A DNA stretch of 64,000 nucleotides, taken from the NCBI RefSeq assembly GCF_047238305.1, contig NZ_JBDFMO010000001.1:4092001-4156000 (forward strand), written 5' to 3'. A model generated the notes under the pieces. That model ran no database searches, was not told where the DNA came from, and saw only the letters and a list, made by a program, of their open reading frames with translations. Position numbers and translations under genes: made by a program. Shown here piece by piece: positions 43,007-51,334 of the stretch (its first letter is position 1; each line of letters opens with the position of its first letter). This DNA is from Ferdinandcohnia sp047238305 (GTDB lineage: Bacteria > Bacillota > Bacilli > Bacillales > Bacillaceae_L).

Positions 43007-44021
43007 TGCCAAGACCTTCCTTTTTAGCAAGCTCAAATAGATTTTCTTTCCATTTCTCAAAGTCTTCATTCCATGCATGTTGGTTATAGTGGTAATCTGT
43101 GATTTTTCGTTTCAATTGTTCAGCTTCTTTGATCATCATATATGCCTCGAGATTTCTACCAAGCTGATGAAGAAACTTTGCTTTTTCAAACCGTATTTCC
43201 CGTCTGTAAGGTAAGTGAGGGATTGCTTGATTTAATTCAATTAACGCTAAATCATTTTTGTTTTGTGACTTATAAATAATGTATTTTAACTTATGGAGAT
43301 ACCCTTTATCACTATCCCCTAATTTTAATGCCTCATCAGTAGCCCAAATCGCTTTATCATATTTCCGTGCTCTCAAATATTCTCCTGCAAGAAAACTCCA
43401 GGATTTCCAAACATCCTTCCGTTCCTTAACGGACTGCTCTAAAAGTGGTAGATAACTCGATCTTGACTTATCTGTATCGGGTTTTTGGTACATCCAAAAG
43501 TCATTTAATCGTTTGATTTTTTCCTCCCCGTTATACTCCAATATTTCATGTACTGGAAGTTTCCATTGGTACCCTATTCGTTTGTGGATTCGTTCATGCC
43601 AATGTTGGCTTCTCCCACCTCCTGGCCAAAACGTACTAAATTTATGATAATATCTAGTAATACTAGGCTCATAGTTTTTGATGAGGTGTTCCTTCCACCC
43701 CTCCATTAAATACTCATCTATATCCAACCTAATGCAAATATCCATTTTAGGGCTAACTAGCGACATAGCCGTATTGCAAGCATCGTCAAATCTCCAAGGT
43801 GAAACACAAATTTCGTATACAGATATCGGGGCGTTCGGATTTTTTTTACGAAATTCATCGATTAACTCATTTGTTTTGTCGGTTGCACCTGTGTCACATA
43901 ACACAATTTCATCTGCATCTTTCACAGATTCTAAATATCTCTTAATAAACTTTTCTTCATTCTTAAAAATTCCATAAACCGCAATTTTAGGACGGCTCAC
44001 ACTATTAGAATTAAGCGTCAT
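42999..44021 (-). CDS. Family-2 glycosyltransferase with TPR-like tail (first of pair)
   Basis: 340 residues from the ATG at 44021, which follows AAAGGAGT; the TTG six codons upstream has no site. Motifs: AVYGIFKNEEKFIKRYLES, LCDTGATDKTNEL, RLDIDEYLMEGWKEH (DxD), HERIHKRIGYQWKLPVHEIL near 155, then tetratricopeptide-like helices. Nearly the same layout as the downstream gene, so a tandem duplication. Its promoter lies in the 175-base divergent region with the CgeB-like gene. Confidence 0.85.
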   Translation of the reverse strand: MTLNSNSVSRPKIAVYGIFKNEEKFIKRYLESVKDADEIVLCDTGATDKTNELIDEFRKKNPNAPISVYEICVSPWRFDDACNTAMSLVSPKMDICIRLDIDEYLMEGWKEHLIKNYEPSITRYYHKFSTFWPGGGRSQHWHERIHKRIGYQWKLPVHEILEYNGEEKIKRLNDFWMYQKPDTDKSRSSYLPLLEQSVKERKDVWKSWSFLAGEYLRARKYDKAIWATDEALKLGDSDKGYLHKLKYIIYKSQNKNDLALIELNQAIPHLPYRREIRFEKAKFLHQLGRNLEAYMMIKEAEQLKRKITDYHYNQHAWNEDFEKWKENLFELAKKEGLGNE

Positions 44022-44196
44022 ATTCTTACTCCTTTGCAAATTTATTTCATAAGGGTTACCAACGCTTTAATGTTATTAAATTATTCAAAAATAGCCTTAT
44101 CGTGCTAGACTTTGTACTCATTTTCACCTTATCATCCACACTTCAGATCATCCTGCCACATACATATAATATGACTCTATGAAAGGCGGATAGATA

Positions 44197-45123
44197 ATGA
44201 TTAGTTTACTTTTTATTACAAATGACCGTTCGCAACACATTGATAAATCACCCTATTATTTGTCTAAAGAGCTTGAAAAAATTACAAATTTGACAGTTTG
44301 GCACAAACCTGGAAATCTTCATGATATTCTTACACAGCTATCAACTCCTCCTGATTTCATTCTTTTATATGATCTTGATATTATGACTGCTCCTTTAATA
44401 AGTGGAATAAAGGACGTAACAATTCCCTTTGGTTTGATGGTTGAGGATCCGCATAAGAATACGGGGGGGCGTGGAAAATTTATAATGGATAATAATATTC
44501 AATATCTTTTTCCAGTAGTACGAGATTCTTTTGTACGAAAGTATCCTGCCTTAGAAGATAAAATGTATTGGTTCCCTCATCACGTCTATACAGATGTATT
44601 CAAAGACTATCAACTTCCAAAAACAATTGATTATTTATTAGTAGGAAAAATAGATCGATTGTACCCATTACGTCAAAAAATCCTTTCCACCATGCAAAAT
44701 GAACCAGGATTCACGTATTATAAACATCCGGGATATAGGACATTTACACCTGCTGATGAAAAAAGAAGAGTAGTAGGAGAAAATTATGCAAGGATAATTA
44801 ATCAAGCAAAAATATTTTTCACATGTGATTCCATTCTAAAATATCCCATTAAAAAGTATTTTGAGGTACCCGCATGTCGTACCCTCTTGATGGCACCGAC
44901 CTCTAAAGAAATAGAAGATTTGGGATTTGTACCTGGTAAACATTTTGTCGATATTAACGAAGACAACTTTTTTGAAAAAGCAAAATACTACCTAACGCAT
45001 GAGGAGGAACGACAAAAAATTACAGATGCTGGATATGAATTTATAAAAGAACATCATTCAACTAAAGCAAGGGCTGAGTTTTTAGTTAAAAAGATGGAAG
45101 AAATAATAGAAAAACAGAAATAA
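44197..45123 (+). CDS. CgeB-like glycosyltransferase
   Basis: 308 residues. N-terminal SLLFITNDRSQHIDKSPYYL, a middle PHHVYTDVFKDY, and a C-terminal GT-B half with YFEVPACRTLLMAPTSKEIEDLGF and HEEERQKITDAGYEFIKEHHST. This is the spore-maturation CgeB/Glyco_trans_1_2 type. It resembles the protein at 48070 along its length (FFEAPACKTLLLAEP, NDEERQRITENGYSFIHNHHT). CgeB in Bacillus subtilis acts on the spore crust glycan. ATG after AAAGGCGG; CATATAATA at 44163-44171 fits a sigma-K -10 box but the -35 is imperfect. Confidence 0.82.
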   Translation: MISLLFITNDRSQHIDKSPYYLSKELEKITNLTVWHKPGNLHDILTQLSTPPDFILLYDLDIMTAPLISGIKDVTIPFGLMVEDPHKNTGGRGKFIMDNNIQYLFPVVRDSFVRKYPALEDKMYWFPHHVYTDVFKDYQLPKTIDYLLVGKIDRLYPLRQKILSTMQNEPGFTYYKHPGYRTFTPADEKRRVVGENYARIINQAKIFFTCDSILKYPIKKYFEVPACRTLLMAPTSKEIEDLGFVPGKHFVDINEDNFFEKAKYYLTHEEERQKITDAGYEFIKEHHSTKARAEFLVKKMEEIIEKQK

Positions 45124-45127
45124 TCTA

Positions 45128-45164
45128 AACAACCAATTTCCACAAAAGAAATTGGTTGTTTTTT
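45128..45164. terminator. Bidirectional terminator
   Basis: AACAACCAATTTC, seven-base loop, GAAATTGGTTGTTTTTT between the convergent CgeB-like gene and the amino-sugar operon. Confidence 0.9.
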
Positions 45165-46119
45165 AATTAATTGAGTTTCGTTTGAGCAGATCTGCTTTTA
45201 TTTTTAATGCAACATCTAACGCTGCTTCTCCCTCCTCAAGGCTAACTTCTGGTCTTTTATTCTGCTGAATACATCCAACAAGATGTTCTAATTCATTCAA
45301 TAAAGAATCTGTATTGGGAATCGCCACTTTATCTAAGAAAAGTTCTGTTGGATACTGTACCGGCTTATCAGATTTGTTCTTTAATACTAATTGTTGTCTA
45401 GAAATAAAGTCCGTCTTAATCATACGGTCTTTTTCTGTGATGACTAGTGTTCGTTCTTTTTCTTGTGAAATATCACTTGCCACTATAGATGCGACTATTC
45501 CATTTGCGAACGTTATCAGTGTAGTCACGTAGTCATATTTACCTTTCTCATGGAGGCATACTCCAGCGGAAGAAATATCTATAATGGGAGACCTTGCAAG
45601 GCTAAGAATAAGATCTATGTCATGAATCATCACATCTAAAATAACATCCACATCTTTAATCCTTCCAGAATTACCTATTCGTTTTGCTTCTATAAAGATG
45701 ATGTCATCGGCTATTGCCAGTTCCTTTAATTGTCGAAAAACCGGGTTAAACCTCTCTACATGCCCCACCTGAAAAATAAGATTTTTTCCCTTTGTCATTT
45801 GTTTTAGTTTGCTAGTTTCATCGAGGGAAACAGCAATTGGCTTCTCCACTAATACATGCTTTTCATGCTGAATTGCTTCTTCTGCATAAGCAAAATGAAA
45901 TTTGGTCGGTGCTGCAATTATTACAGCATCTACATTTTGAAGTAATGTTTGATAGGTTTCAAATGCTTCCACATTTACCTTATTTGCCATTAATTTTGCT
46001 TTTTTATGATCTGAATCATACACTCCAATAAAATCAACACCATCTAAGCTTTTTAATTTATTGCAGTGGAAGGAACCCATGTGTCCTACACCAACTACCC
46101 CTATTTTTACAATACTCAT
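45163..46119 (-). CDS. Gfo/Idh/MocA-type sugar-nucleotide oxidoreductase
   Basis: 318 residues. N-terminal Rossmann fold GVVGVGHMGSFHCNKL, the EKP motif HVLVEKPIAVS, and the domain-two HIS-like region MIHDIDLILSL. In the family of the 3-dehydrogenases (WlbA, GnnA types) it oxidises C3 of a UDP-sugar so that the neighbouring DegT enzyme can aminate it. Last gene of a three-gene coupled set; its start overlaps the aminotransferase stop by four bases. Exact sugar is inferred from the set, not proven. Confidence 0.85.
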   Translation of the reverse strand: MSIVKIGVVGVGHMGSFHCNKLKSLDGVDFIGVYDSDHKKAKLMANKVNVEAFETYQTLLQNVDAVIIAAPTKFHFAYAEEAIQHEKHVLVEKPIAVSLDETSKLKQMTKGKNLIFQVGHVERFNPVFRQLKELAIADDIIFIEAKRIGNSGRIKDVDVILDVMIHDIDLILSLARSPIIDISSAGVCLHEKGKYDYVTTLITFANGIVASIVASDISQEKERTLVITEKDRMIKTDFISRQQLVLKNKSDKPVQYPTELFLDKVAIPNTDSLLNELEHLVGCIQQNKRPEVSLEEGEAALDVALKIKADLLKRNSIN

Positions 46120-47222
46120 GATTGAACACCCTTAAATTCTTTTAATGCTGAGATAATATACTCTTGCTGTGATTCAGTCATCATCGGAAAAATCGGGAGA
46201 GCAAGAATCTCTTTGGCTACTCTTTCGCTAATTGGAAAATCCCCTTTTTGATAATTCAAGAAATGAAATGCTTGTTGTAAATGTAATGGAATTGGATAAT
46301 AGATTGAAGAAGTGATACCTTTCTTTTCAAGGTATGTGATTAACTCATCTCGCTTTTCTGTTTGAATACAATATTGATGAAAAGTATGAGAGCGATCTAG
46401 AATAGTTGGAGGAGTCTTAAGCAAATTTGATAGTTCTGAAGTATAATTGTTAGCAATCTCTCTTCTATTATCTAGGAAAAATTCAAGCATTTTTAGCTTC
46501 TCAATCAATACAGCAGCCTGTATCTCATCTAACCGACTATTAACCCCAATATGAGAATGAACATAACGCTCAGTACTACCATGATTTCGTAAACAGCATA
46601 ACCTTTCATATGCTTCCATATTATTCGTAACCACGATTCCTGCATCACCGAATGCACCAAGATTTTTAGATGGAAAAAATGAAAAACAGCCGATATCCCC
46701 AATTTGTCCAACCTTTTTTTCCTTATATACAGTTCCAATAGCTTGTGCTGCGTCTTCAATTATTTTTAATTGATGCTTATCAGCAATTTCTAAAATCTGA
46801 TCCATCTCAGCCGCTTTTCCAAATAAATGGACCACCATGATGGCTTTTGTCTTCTCAGTAATTGCTGCCTCGATTTTTCTAGGATCAATATTGTACGTCT
46901 CTGGTTCAATATCAACAAATACAGGTGTAGCACCAACTCGTGCAATCATTTCCGCAGTAGCAAAAAAGGTAAATGGGGTGGTAATAACCTCATCTCCTTC
47001 TCCTATTTCCATTGCTTCTAATGCTAAAAGAAGAGCATCTGAGCCATTTGCTACCCCTGCCGAATACTTTGCATTAAGATATTCGGAAATCTGTTTTTCA
47101 AAATTCTTCCCTTTGTCTCCAAGTATATAAGAACCACTTTCTATTACCTCAAGTACAGATTTTTTGATCGTATTCCCCAATAATTTAAGTTCTTCCGTTA
47201 AATCAACCATTGGTATGTTCAT
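46116..47222 (-). CDS. DegT/DnrJ/EryC1 sugar aminotransferase
   Basis: 368 residues. PLP-enzyme motifs: ANGSDALLLALEA, VVHLFGKAAEMDQI, EDAAQAIG and SFFPSKNLGAFGDAG with the PLP-binding Lys; RLDEIQAAVL and HTFHQYCIQ in the C-terminal part. It transfers an amino group to a 3- or 4-keto nucleotide sugar. The neighbouring oxidoreductase and acyltransferase make a 2,3-diamino or 3-acylamido sugar most likely. Both ends overlap neighbours by four bases, so the module is one operon. Confidence 0.9.
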   Translation of the reverse strand: MNIPMVDLTEELKLLGNTIKKSVLEVIESGSYILGDKGKNFEKQISEYLNAKYSAGVANGSDALLLALEAMEIGEGDEVITTPFTFFATAEMIARVGATPVFVDIEPETYNIDPRKIEAAITEKTKAIMVVHLFGKAAEMDQILEIADKHQLKIIEDAAQAIGTVYKEKKVGQIGDIGCFSFFPSKNLGAFGDAGIVVTNNMEAYERLCCLRNHGSTERYVHSHIGVNSRLDEIQAAVLIEKLKMLEFFLDNRREIANNYTSELSNLLKTPPTILDRSHTFHQYCIQTEKRDELITYLEKKGITSSIYYPIPLHLQQAFHFLNYQKGDFPISERVAKEILALPIFPMMTESQQEYIISALKEFKGVQS

Positions 47223-47938
47223 TTATCGTTTCCTCCATTATGCCCCAACTCTAATTTAACAGCTGGAACACCAGCTACAATTAAACGATTTTGAATATCC
47301 TTTGTAACAACAGAACCAGCACCAACGATAGTCTGATTTCCAATTGTTACACCTGGTAACAGTGTTGCATTATTGCCAATTTTTGCACCTGCTTTAATAT
47401 GTGGTCCTTTTAATGTGTAATCCTTTGCACCCATGTATTTATCATTCGACATTGAAACACAAGGACCAATAAACACATCATCCTCAATGACCGTATCTCC
47501 TGTAACATAAGCCAGTGTTTGAATCGTACAATTTTCGCCTATTTTGGTGTTCAATTCTACAATTGCAGCCCTTCCAATTACCGAACCACTTCCAACAGTT
47601 ACATTTTCACGGATACTCGCATGATCACCGATGAAAACATGTTCATTTATTTCTGAGCATGTGTAGATGGAAACAAGATTTCCAATTCGAACATTCGAGT
47701 GAATGGTTAATGGTTGTGGGGTTTGCTCTGTTTTTCTCATCTTGGCATTTCCACCCGGCTGTATACCTAGTACACAATTTGCTCCGATTTTTACGTTTTC
47801 CCCTATGAAAGTGCCCTCTAAAATAACACTATTATGACCAATTGTTACATTTTCCCCAATTTTGACGCCCTCTTCAATAACGACATTTTTTCCGATAACG
47901 GCACTGTTCGGTATTAAACTTTCTTCAGTCAAAGTCAT
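47219..47938 (-). CDS. Hexapeptide-repeat sugar N-acyltransferase
   Basis: 239 residues of left-handed beta-helix repeats of the I/V-G-x4 type (VIGKNVVIEEGVKIGENVTIG, GENVKIGANCVLG, GAKIGNNATLLPGVTIG). It resembles the WlbB-type enzymes that acetylate a 3-amino-UDP-sugar with acetyl-CoA. First gene of the acyltransferase-aminotransferase-oxidoreductase module; AAGGAAAAGAGGG precedes the ATG. The acyl group could be other than acetyl. Confidence 0.88.
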   Translation of the reverse strand: MTLTEESLIPNSAVIGKNVVIEEGVKIGENVTIGHNSVILEGTFIGENVKIGANCVLGIQPGGNAKMRKTEQTPQPLTIHSNVRIGNLVSIYTCSEINEHVFIGDHASIRENVTVGSGSVIGRAAIVELNTKIGENCTIQTLAYVTGDTVIEDDVFIGPCVSMSNDKYMGAKDYTLKGPHIKAGAKIGNNATLLPGVTIGNQTIVGAGSVVTKDIQNRLIVAGVPAVKLELGHNGGNDK

Positions 47939-48069
47939 CCCTCTTTTCCTTTAACTTAATCACTTGTGTTCTCGCCAAGAGGTTCCGTATTGTGTTCCTT
48001 TTTATTCGTATGAAAATATACTAGAAAGGGTATGGACATTTGTTTGGCAATAAGAAAAATAGGCCGAAA

Positions 48070-49053
48070 CTAATGTGTCCGACCTACATCAATATAAGAC
48101 TTAATATAAGCTACTAGTTCTTGTGCACGAACGTCATTTGTATGGTGGTTGTGAATAAAACTATATCCATTCTCTGTTATTCGCTGTCTCTCTTCATCAT
48201 TTTTAATATAATACAAAGCTTTTTCATGCACATTTACTTTGTTACAAGCCACAAAATTGACACCATCTTCAAATCCTAAATCCAAAATATCTGGAACAGG
48301 TTCTGCTAAAAGTAGAGTTTTGCATGCAGGTGCTTCAAAAAATTTAAGCACCGGATACTCCCGTCTAGAGCCACATGTAAAAAAGGTTTTGGAGCGATTT
48401 AACTCTTTCGCGTAATCCTTATTAATAAATGTACCCATCTCTTCTTTTCCATGTAGACCAGGATGTGGATGAAACACAAAACCCTCTTCTCCCCTCATTT
48501 TAACTAGAACTTCCTCTCGAAAAGGATATATACCTTTTCCTGTCTTTGAAAGATTAGGAGTTTTTCCTTCTGGATCATTTACTGCTCCCATTAACAAGTA
48601 ATCTATTTCCTTATTTATATGCCAATCTTTAAAAACCTCTGGATTAATGGCAAATGGGAGCCATCTGAACTTCTCTTTATATTCTGGAAAAGTCCTTAAA
48701 AATGAAGCTTTTGTAACTGAGAAGATTAAATCCGTTTTGTTTTGATCAAAATACTTCCTTCTAATCGCTGTATTAAAGTGGGTATCTATCACAAAGCATC
48801 CTTTTGGAATATTAATCTGATCCAGGCCTGATATACTCGGAGACAGCACAGAACCCCATGCAATGTCATAATGTAAAATAAAATCAGGCTTAAAATTCAA
48901 TTCATGGATGATGTCATAAATATCCCCATTATGATACCAGTATCGAACATCTGCAAACTTACCAATCGTTTGAATGGTATCGAAAAATACTTTATGGATC
49001 GGAAACTTGTGCCAAAACGGTCTTACTAAAATTAGTATTTTAAGTTTTTCCAC
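48070..49053 (-). CDS. CgeB-like glycosyltransferase, second copy
   Basis: 327 residues, GTG start after GAGGTGTAAATCA. Shares with the gene at 44197 the layout and blocks RKYFDQNKTDLIFSV, WLPFAINPEVFKDW, REYPVLKFFEAPACKTLLL and EERQRITENGYSFIHNHHT. Spore-maturation CgeB type, cytosolic GT-B glycosyltransferase. Located between the amino-sugar operon and the collagen-like gene, so transfer of that sugar to the collagen-like protein is a reasonable but unproven role. Confidence 0.82.
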   Translation of the reverse strand: MEKLKILILVRPFWHKFPIHKVFFDTIQTIGKFADVRYWYHNGDIYDIIHELNFKPDFILHYDIAWGSVLSPSISGLDQINIPKGCFVIDTHFNTAIRRKYFDQNKTDLIFSVTKASFLRTFPEYKEKFRWLPFAINPEVFKDWHINKEIDYLLMGAVNDPEGKTPNLSKTGKGIYPFREEVLVKMRGEEGFVFHPHPGLHGKEEMGTFINKDYAKELNRSKTFFTCGSRREYPVLKFFEAPACKTLLLAEPVPDILDLGFEDGVNFVACNKVNVHEKALYYIKNDEERQRITENGYSFIHNHHTNDVRAQELVAYIKSYIDVGRTH

Positions 49054-49143
49054 TGATTTACACCTCTTATTTTTACGATACTTTTAGTTTATGTATTTTT
49101 TTCTATATCGGAATGAGACAAAAGTGGAAAGTGCTTAGGGCTG

Positions 49144-49284
49144 ATGATGTCTTCCTACAACACTAATAAACATAAATACTCTTCCAATCCGATAATTGAA
49201 AAATTAGCAGATGGTAGAAATACATTGGATAAGAGAGAAATCGAAAAACTTTGGAATAGATATTTAGGGATAAGAAAGAGTTAA
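49144..49284 (+). CDS. Small hypothetical protein, 46 residues
   Basis: Two adjacent ATG codons at 49144 and 49147 follow AGGG; the product is basic and polar, ending EIEKLWNRYLGIRKS, with GRNTLDKREIEKLW as a possible helix. A terminator follows 15 bases after the stop. Short EIxxLWxRYLGxRK-ending proteins occur in Bacillus, unknown role. Coding status is not certain because the binding site is weak. Confidence 0.5.
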   Translation: MMSSYNTNKHKYSSNPIIEKLADGRNTLDKREIEKLWNRYLGIRKS

Positions 49285-49298
49285 ATTCCTAATCATAA

Positions 49299-49328
49299 AA
49301 AATAGAGCTGAAATCAGCTCTATTTTTT
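49299..49328. terminator. Bidirectional terminator before the collagen-like gene end
   Basis: AATAGAGCTGA, AA, TCAGCTCTATTTTTT, between the 46-residue gene and the end of the collagen-like gene. Confidence 0.85.
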
Positions 49329-49340
49329 ATTTGCAGAAAA

Positions 49341-51170
49341 TTATGGTGTTGGTGGTGGTACCGGAATTGGAAATTTTGCTACATTTGATATTTCACAAAG
49401 ACTTAAGATCCATACTTGACCTGGTGTACCAGAAGCATTATCCGTTACTCTAACAACACCATTACCAATATTAGGATTAATTGTTGAGGTTCGAATAAAT
49501 ACATTTTGTAAATTATTAAAACTAGTTGCATTGGTATCAATATCAAGGTTTCTGCCAGTAATACGAGATAAGAATCCACTCATCGATTCTTCACAGCAAT
49601 CACAACCAGCAACTGGGTCTGGTAGGTCTAGGCTGTTTAATATATTAACAGTAGTCTCATCTTTGGCAGAGATTCCTACAACATTACATATAGGGAATGC
49701 AGAAGTACTTCCACCTTGTAAGGTTCCTACAACAATAAAGTCATTTTCGATTGATTGAATAGTGAAGTTAGTATCACCCTGACCTGGTCCACCTTGGTCG
49801 AGTGTTGCGATTTCAACTGTAACTTTTGGGGATCTATTTGCTAATGTTTGTAATACAGCTTTCATACCTTCTGTACAACAGTCGCATGAAGGACACTCAC
49901 ATTCTCCTGTTGGACCCGTAGGGCCTCGTTCACCTGTTGGTCCCGTTGGACCTGTTGGACCTGTTGCTCCCGTTGCTCCTGTTGCTCCGGTTGGACCCGT
50001 TGGACCTGTTGCTCCTGTTGCTCCCGTTGCTCCTGTTGGACCCGTTGGACCTGTTGCTCCTGTTGCTCCTGTCGGACCTGTTGGACCTGTTGGACCTGTT
50101 GCTCCTGTTGCTCCTGTTGCTCCTGTCGGACCTGTTGGACCCGTTGCTCCTGTTGCTCCGGTTGGACCTGTCGGACCCGTTGGACCCGTTGCTCCCGTTG
50201 CTCCCGTTGCTCCTGTTGGCCCTGTTGGACCTGTCGGACCCGTTGCTCCTGTTGCTCCTGTTGCTCCTGTTGGACCGGTTGGACCTGTTGGGCCTGTTGG
50301 ACCTGTCGGACCCGTTGCTCCCGTTGCTCCTGTTGCTCCTGTCGCCCCTGTTGGACCCGTCGGACCTGTTGGACCTGTCGCTCCTGTTGCTCCTGTCGCT
50401 CCTGTCGCTCCTGTCGCACCTGTTGGACCTGTCGGACCTGTTGGACCCGTTGCTCCCGTTGCTCCCGTTGCTCCTGTTGCTCCTGTCGCCCCTGTTGGAC
50501 CCGTCGGACCTGTTGGACCTGTCGCTCCTGTTGCTCCTGTTGCTCCTGTTGCTCCTGTCGCTCCTGTTGCGCCTGTCGCTCCTGTTGGACCCGTTGGACC
50601 TGTTGGACCGGTTGGACCTGTTGGACCTGTCGCTCCGGTTGCTCCTGTTGCGCCTGTCGCTCCGGTTGCTCCTGTTGCTCCTGTCGCTCCTGTCGCTCCT
50701 GTCGCTCCTGTTGGACCTGTCGGACCCGTTGCTCCTGTCGCTCCTGTCGCTCCTGTTGCTCCTGTTGCTCCTGTCGCTCCTGTTGGACCTGTCGGACCCG
50801 TTGCTCCTGTCGCTCCTGTCGCTCCTGTTGCTCCTGTTGCTCCTGTCGCTCCTGTTGCTCCCGTTGGACCGGTTGGACCGGTTGGACCCGTCGGACCCGT
50901 TGGACCTGTTGGACCTGTTGGGCCGGTTGGACCGGTTGGACCGGTTGGACCTGTTGCTCCTGTTGCTCCTGTTGCTCCTGTTGCTCCTGTTGCTCCTGTT
51001 GCTCCTGTTGCGCCAGTGGCTCCGGTTGGTCCGGTTGGTCCTGTTGCACCAGCTATTCCCGGCGGCCCGGTTGGACCTGTTGGACCACGTTTACCCCTTG
51101 GACCACTTATACAACATTTTGAACACATACAATCATCGTCATGATCATTATGAAATCTAATTCCTGACAC
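49341..51170 (-). CDS. Collagen-like exosporium-type glycoprotein with duplicated Cys-rich C-terminal modules
   Basis: About 609 residues from the GTG at 51170, nine bases after GAGGTG; the TTG seven codons earlier lacks a site. A short leader (IRFHNDHDDDCMCSKCCISG) precedes about 130 Gly-X-Thr triplets, almost all GPT or GAT, then a 187-residue tail. The tail has two modules, each starting CDCC-x-E/S-x-M (CDCCTEGMKAVLQTL and CDCCEESMSGFLSRI). The BclA leader motif for exosporium tethering is missing. Thr in such repeats carries O-glycans in BclA, and glycosyltransferases flank this gene. Location on the spore surface is inferred. A near sigma-K match (AATAGAGTA) lies upstream at 51204-51212. 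Confidence 0.88.
   Translation of the reverse strand: MSGIRFHNDHDDDCMCSKCCISGPRGKRGPTGPTGPPGIAGATGPTGPTGATGATGATGATGATGATGATGATGPTGPTGPTGPTGPTGPTGPTGPTGPTGPTGATGATGATGATGATGATGATGPTGPTGATGATGATGATGATGATGPTGPTGATGATGATGATGATGATGATGATGATGPTGPTGPTGPTGPTGATGATGATGATGATGATGATGPTGPTGPTGATGATGATGATGATGPTGPTGPTGATGATGATGATGATGPTGPTGPTGATGATGATGATGPTGPTGPTGPTGPTGATGATGATGPTGPTGPTGATGATGATGPTGPTGPTGATGATGPTGPTGATGATGATGPTGPTGPTGATGATGPTGPTGATGATGATGPTGPTGATGATGATGPTGPTGPTGERGPTGPTGECECPSCDCCTEGMKAVLQTLANRSPKVTVEIATLDQGGPGQGDTNFTIQSIENDFIVVGTLQGGSTSAFPICNVVGISAKDETTVNILNSLDLPDPVAGCDCCEESMSGFLSRITGRNLDIDTNATSFNNLQNVFIRTSTINPNIGNGVVRVTDNASGTPGQVWILSLCEISNVAKFPIPVPPPTP
49905..51104. repeat. Nine-base-periodic DNA coding for the Gly-X-Thr tract
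   Basis: About 1200 bases of near-identical nine-base units encode the collagen-like tract. The low complexity opens long but meaningless frames on both strands. Copy number is expected to vary between strains by slippage or recombination. Confidence 0.9.
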
Positions 51171-51298
51171 GTTATTTTTCACCTCTTTCAAATGGTTTCT
51201 TTATACTCTATTGAAAAAGGTTCATGCATGTCTCGGCGTTCAACCAATAAAAGATGTTTAATAGAAAAATGTACGATTGTCATAACTATAATTATTTT

Positions 51299-51334
51299 AA
51301 AAAAATAAAAGGCATAAGGTTTAGACCTATGCCT
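51299..51334 (-). terminator. Terminator of the third family-2 glycosyltransferase
   Basis: On the minus strand GGCATAGGT, CTAAA, CCTTATGCC followed by TTTTATTTTT; overlaps the stop codon region. Confidence 0.7.

Noticed and set aside
44163..44171. CATATAATA as a sigma-K promoter of the first CgeB-like gene.
   Set aside because: The -10 fits but no AC lies 16-17 bases upstream; kept only as a remark.
49905..51104. Repeat tract examined as CRISPR or other array.
   Set aside because: Perfect codon phase and Gly-X-Thr reading show it is coding collagen-like sequence.
49862..51160. Long open frames antisense and frame-shifted to the collagen-like gene, giving Gln- and Leu-rich products.
   Set aside because: They arise from the nine-base repeat of the Gly-X-Thr tract; no RBS and no domain. 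The collagen-like frame has the RBS and non-repetitive ends.
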